Assembly: GCA_937930495.1 (NCBI GenBank)
Contig: CALGKL010000323.1
Coordinates: 1 to 7,015, forward strand
DNA length: 7,015 bases
Reading direction: 5' to 3'
Origin: an uncultured Gloeocapsa sp.
GTDB taxonomy: Bacteria > Cyanobacteriota > Cyanobacteriia > Cyanobacteriales > Gloeocapsaceae
Position numbers and translations under genes: made by a program. The notes below the pieces were generated by a model that was given only the letters and a program-made list of their open reading frames with translations, had not been told where the DNA came from and ran no database searches. This document shows, in pieces, positions 5,713-7,015 of this stretch (position 1 is the first letter of the stretch; the number at the start of each line of letters is the position of its first letter).

Positions 5713-7015
5713 CTAGGGTGAAAACTGTTGTGCGTGAAAACTAGCATAACGTCCCCGTTGGGCTAACAATTGTTGGTGAGTCCCCTCTTCGATAATCTGA
5801 CCTTTCTCTAAGACTAAAATACGGTTAGCACGTCTTACGGTAGCTAAACGATGAGCAATGACAAATACAGTACGATTCTCCATAATTCGCTCTAAAGCTT
5901 CTTGTACCAAGGTTTCTGACTCAGAATCCAAAGCAGAGGTAGCCTCATCCAAGATTAAAATACGCGGATTGCGGAAAATAGCCCGGGCGATCGCCAGTCT
6001 TTGACGTTGTCCACCGGAAAGATTAACTCCTCTTTCCCCAACATAAGTATAGTAGTTATTAGATAATTCCGAAATAAATCCATGAGCATTAGCGATTTTG
6101 GCGGCATATTCCACCTGAGCTAAATCGAATTTACTATGACCGAAAGCAATATTATCAGCGATTGTCCCGGAAAAAAGAATAGTTTCTTGCGGCACAACTC
6201 CTATTTGACTGCGCAAACTTTCCAGGGTTACTTGGGCAATATCCACATTATCAATTAAAATTTTCCCCTCGGTAGGGTTATAGAAACGCAATAGCATATT
6301 AACAATAGTAGTTTTCCCCGCACCTGAAGAACCAACCAAAGCGATCATTTCCCCTGGTTCAGCCGTAAAATTGAGATTATTTAAGACCTTTTGACCAGGA
6401 TTATAAGCAAAACTCAAATTATGATATCTAACCCTACCTTGAATCGGAGGTAAAATAATTGCTCCTGGTTGATCAAAAACTTGGGGTTGAATCGCGAACA
6501 ATTCAAAAATGCGATCGACCGAAGCTTCACCCTGTTTAAAATCATTATAATTATTAGTAGTAATAGTAATCGGGTCAATTAACATAAAGACCGCGGTTAC
6601 ATAGACAATAAAATCAATAACCGTAAAATCTGTATTCGCTATCAACAGAGTTGCCAAAAAAAACAATAAAATTACGCTCATTCCCTCTAAAAAACCGACC
6701 AAAACCAACTGAAAAGCCTTAAAATTCTCTTTTAACATGCTTATTTGGCGATTTTCTTCTGCTTCCTTCTCAAAGCGTTTGATTTCGTACTCATGAGCAT
6801 TAAAAGCCTGAATCAAACGCATACCGCTGAATACTTCCGTTAATAAAGCCGATAAATTAGAAATACTCCCTTGACTACGTCGAGAAAATTTTAATAACCG
6901 TGCGCCAAAAACTGTAACCAGTAAAGCCATTAATGGCGCTACCACTAATACGGCTAAAGTTAATTTCCAATTCAGGTAAAACATATAAGCCAAGACGGCG
7001 ATAATTTGAAGAACA
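5713..7015 (-). CDS. MsbA/LmrA-type ABC exporter (fused membrane and ATPase domains), 5' end off window
   Basis: The frame is open to the right edge, so the start is missing. By comparison with MsbA (about 580 residues), roughly 130-150 N-terminal residues, holding the first helices, lie outside. Positions below count from the Leu codon at 6991-6993. The visible membrane part has hydrophobic segments at about 1-8, 10-30, 95-119 and 125-146. The ATPase domain follows: Walker A GSSGAGKT (221-228), Q-loop Gln269, signature LSGGQ (325-329), Walker B ILILDEATSALD (345-356) and switch His381, all intact. Such half-transporters work as homo- or heterodimers in the membrane and export lipids, drugs or peptides. 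The sequence does not reveal the substrate. No peptidase or accessory export gene is visible. The gene is followed after 128 bases by sodB on the same strand, and no strong terminator separates them, so some read-through is possible. Confidence 0.93.
   Translation of the reverse strand, partial: VLQIIAVLAYMFYLNWKLTLAVLVVAPLMALLVTVFGARLLKFSRRSQGSISNLSALLTEVFSGMRLIQAFNAHEYEIKRFEKEAEENRQISMLKENFKAFQLVLVGFLEGMSVILLFFLATLLIANTDFTVIDFIVYVTAVFMLIDPITITTNNYNDFKQGEASVDRIFELFAIQPQVFDQPGAIILPPIQGRVRYHNLSFAYNPGQKVLNNLNFTAEPGEMIALVGSSGAGKTTIVNMLLRFYNPTEGKILIDNVDIAQVTLESLRSQIGVVPQETILFSGTIADNIAFGHSKFDLAQVEYAAKIANAHGFISELSNNYYTYVGERGVNLSGGQRQRLAIARAIFRNPRILILDEATSALDSESETLVQEALERIMENRTVFVIAHRLATVRRANRILVLEKGQIIEEGTHQQLLAQRGRYASFHAQQFSP
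5987..5994. repeat. HIP1 octamer GCGATCGC
   Basis: This copy lies within the exporter's ATPase domain just after the LSGGQ signature, read on the minus strand as Ala-Ile-Ala. It extends to the ten-base palindrome GGCGATCGCC. Confidence 0.9.

Noticed and set aside
6991..6993. Treating the TTG here as the start of the ABC exporter
   Set aside because: The frame stays open to the window edge, and family members have about 130-150 more N-terminal residues, so the gene is cut by the edge.
5713..7015. Peptide or bacteriocin export system around the ABC exporter
   Set aside because: No peptidase domain is visible in the part seen, and no precursor peptide, modification enzyme or accessory export gene lies in the window.
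1..7015. Mobile elements, CRISPR array, tRNA or rRNA genes
   Set aside because: I found no transposase, terminal repeats, spaced direct repeats or cloverleaf-like sequence on either strand.

Overview
The window looks like a piece of a cyanobacterial chromosome. It is AT-rich and carries six exact copies of the octamer GCGATCGC (HIP1, the highly iterated palindrome of many cyanobacteria) in 7 kb, where chance predicts about 0.1. The proteins are also cyanobacterial in character: HisD closely resembles its cyanobacterial homologues, the superoxide dismutase is the iron type, and there is a HEAT-repeat protein of a kind common in this phylum. I cannot name the species. The content reads as ordinary core chromosome. 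I see no insertion sequence, phage gene, CRISPR array, tRNA or rRNA.

Layout: (1) 1-782, minus strand: a 46-residue single-pass membrane protein gene, whose last 14 bases overlap the start of a DUF21/CorC-type membrane protein gene that runs off the left edge. (2) 783-887: a short divergent promoter region. (3) 888-2726, plus strand: a fused double-ATPase subunit of an Opp/Dpp-type ABC importer, with no permease or binding protein in view. (4) 2727-2898: a leader with small inverted repeats ahead of hisD. (5) 2899-4224: hisD, histidinol dehydrogenase, followed 59 bases later by a HEAT-repeat protein gene (4284-4943) on the same strand. (6) 4949-4978: a strong hairpin between convergent genes. 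(7) 4985-5584, minus strand: sodB, the iron superoxide dismutase. (8) 5713-7015, minus strand: an MsbA-like ABC exporter (fused membrane and ATPase domains), cut by the right edge so that its N-terminus is missing.

The genes do not form one pathway. They cover histidine biosynthesis (hisD), superoxide detoxification (sodB), transport (two unrelated ABC systems and a probable CorC-type ion transporter) and a probable protein-protein scaffold (the HEAT protein). The likely transcription units are the small membrane protein with the DUF21 gene, hisD with the HEAT gene, and sodB mainly from its own promoter. The most interesting element is the conserved-looking 46-residue membrane protein whose gene overlaps, and is probably translationally coupled to, the DUF21 gene. 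I found no convincing new multi-gene system.
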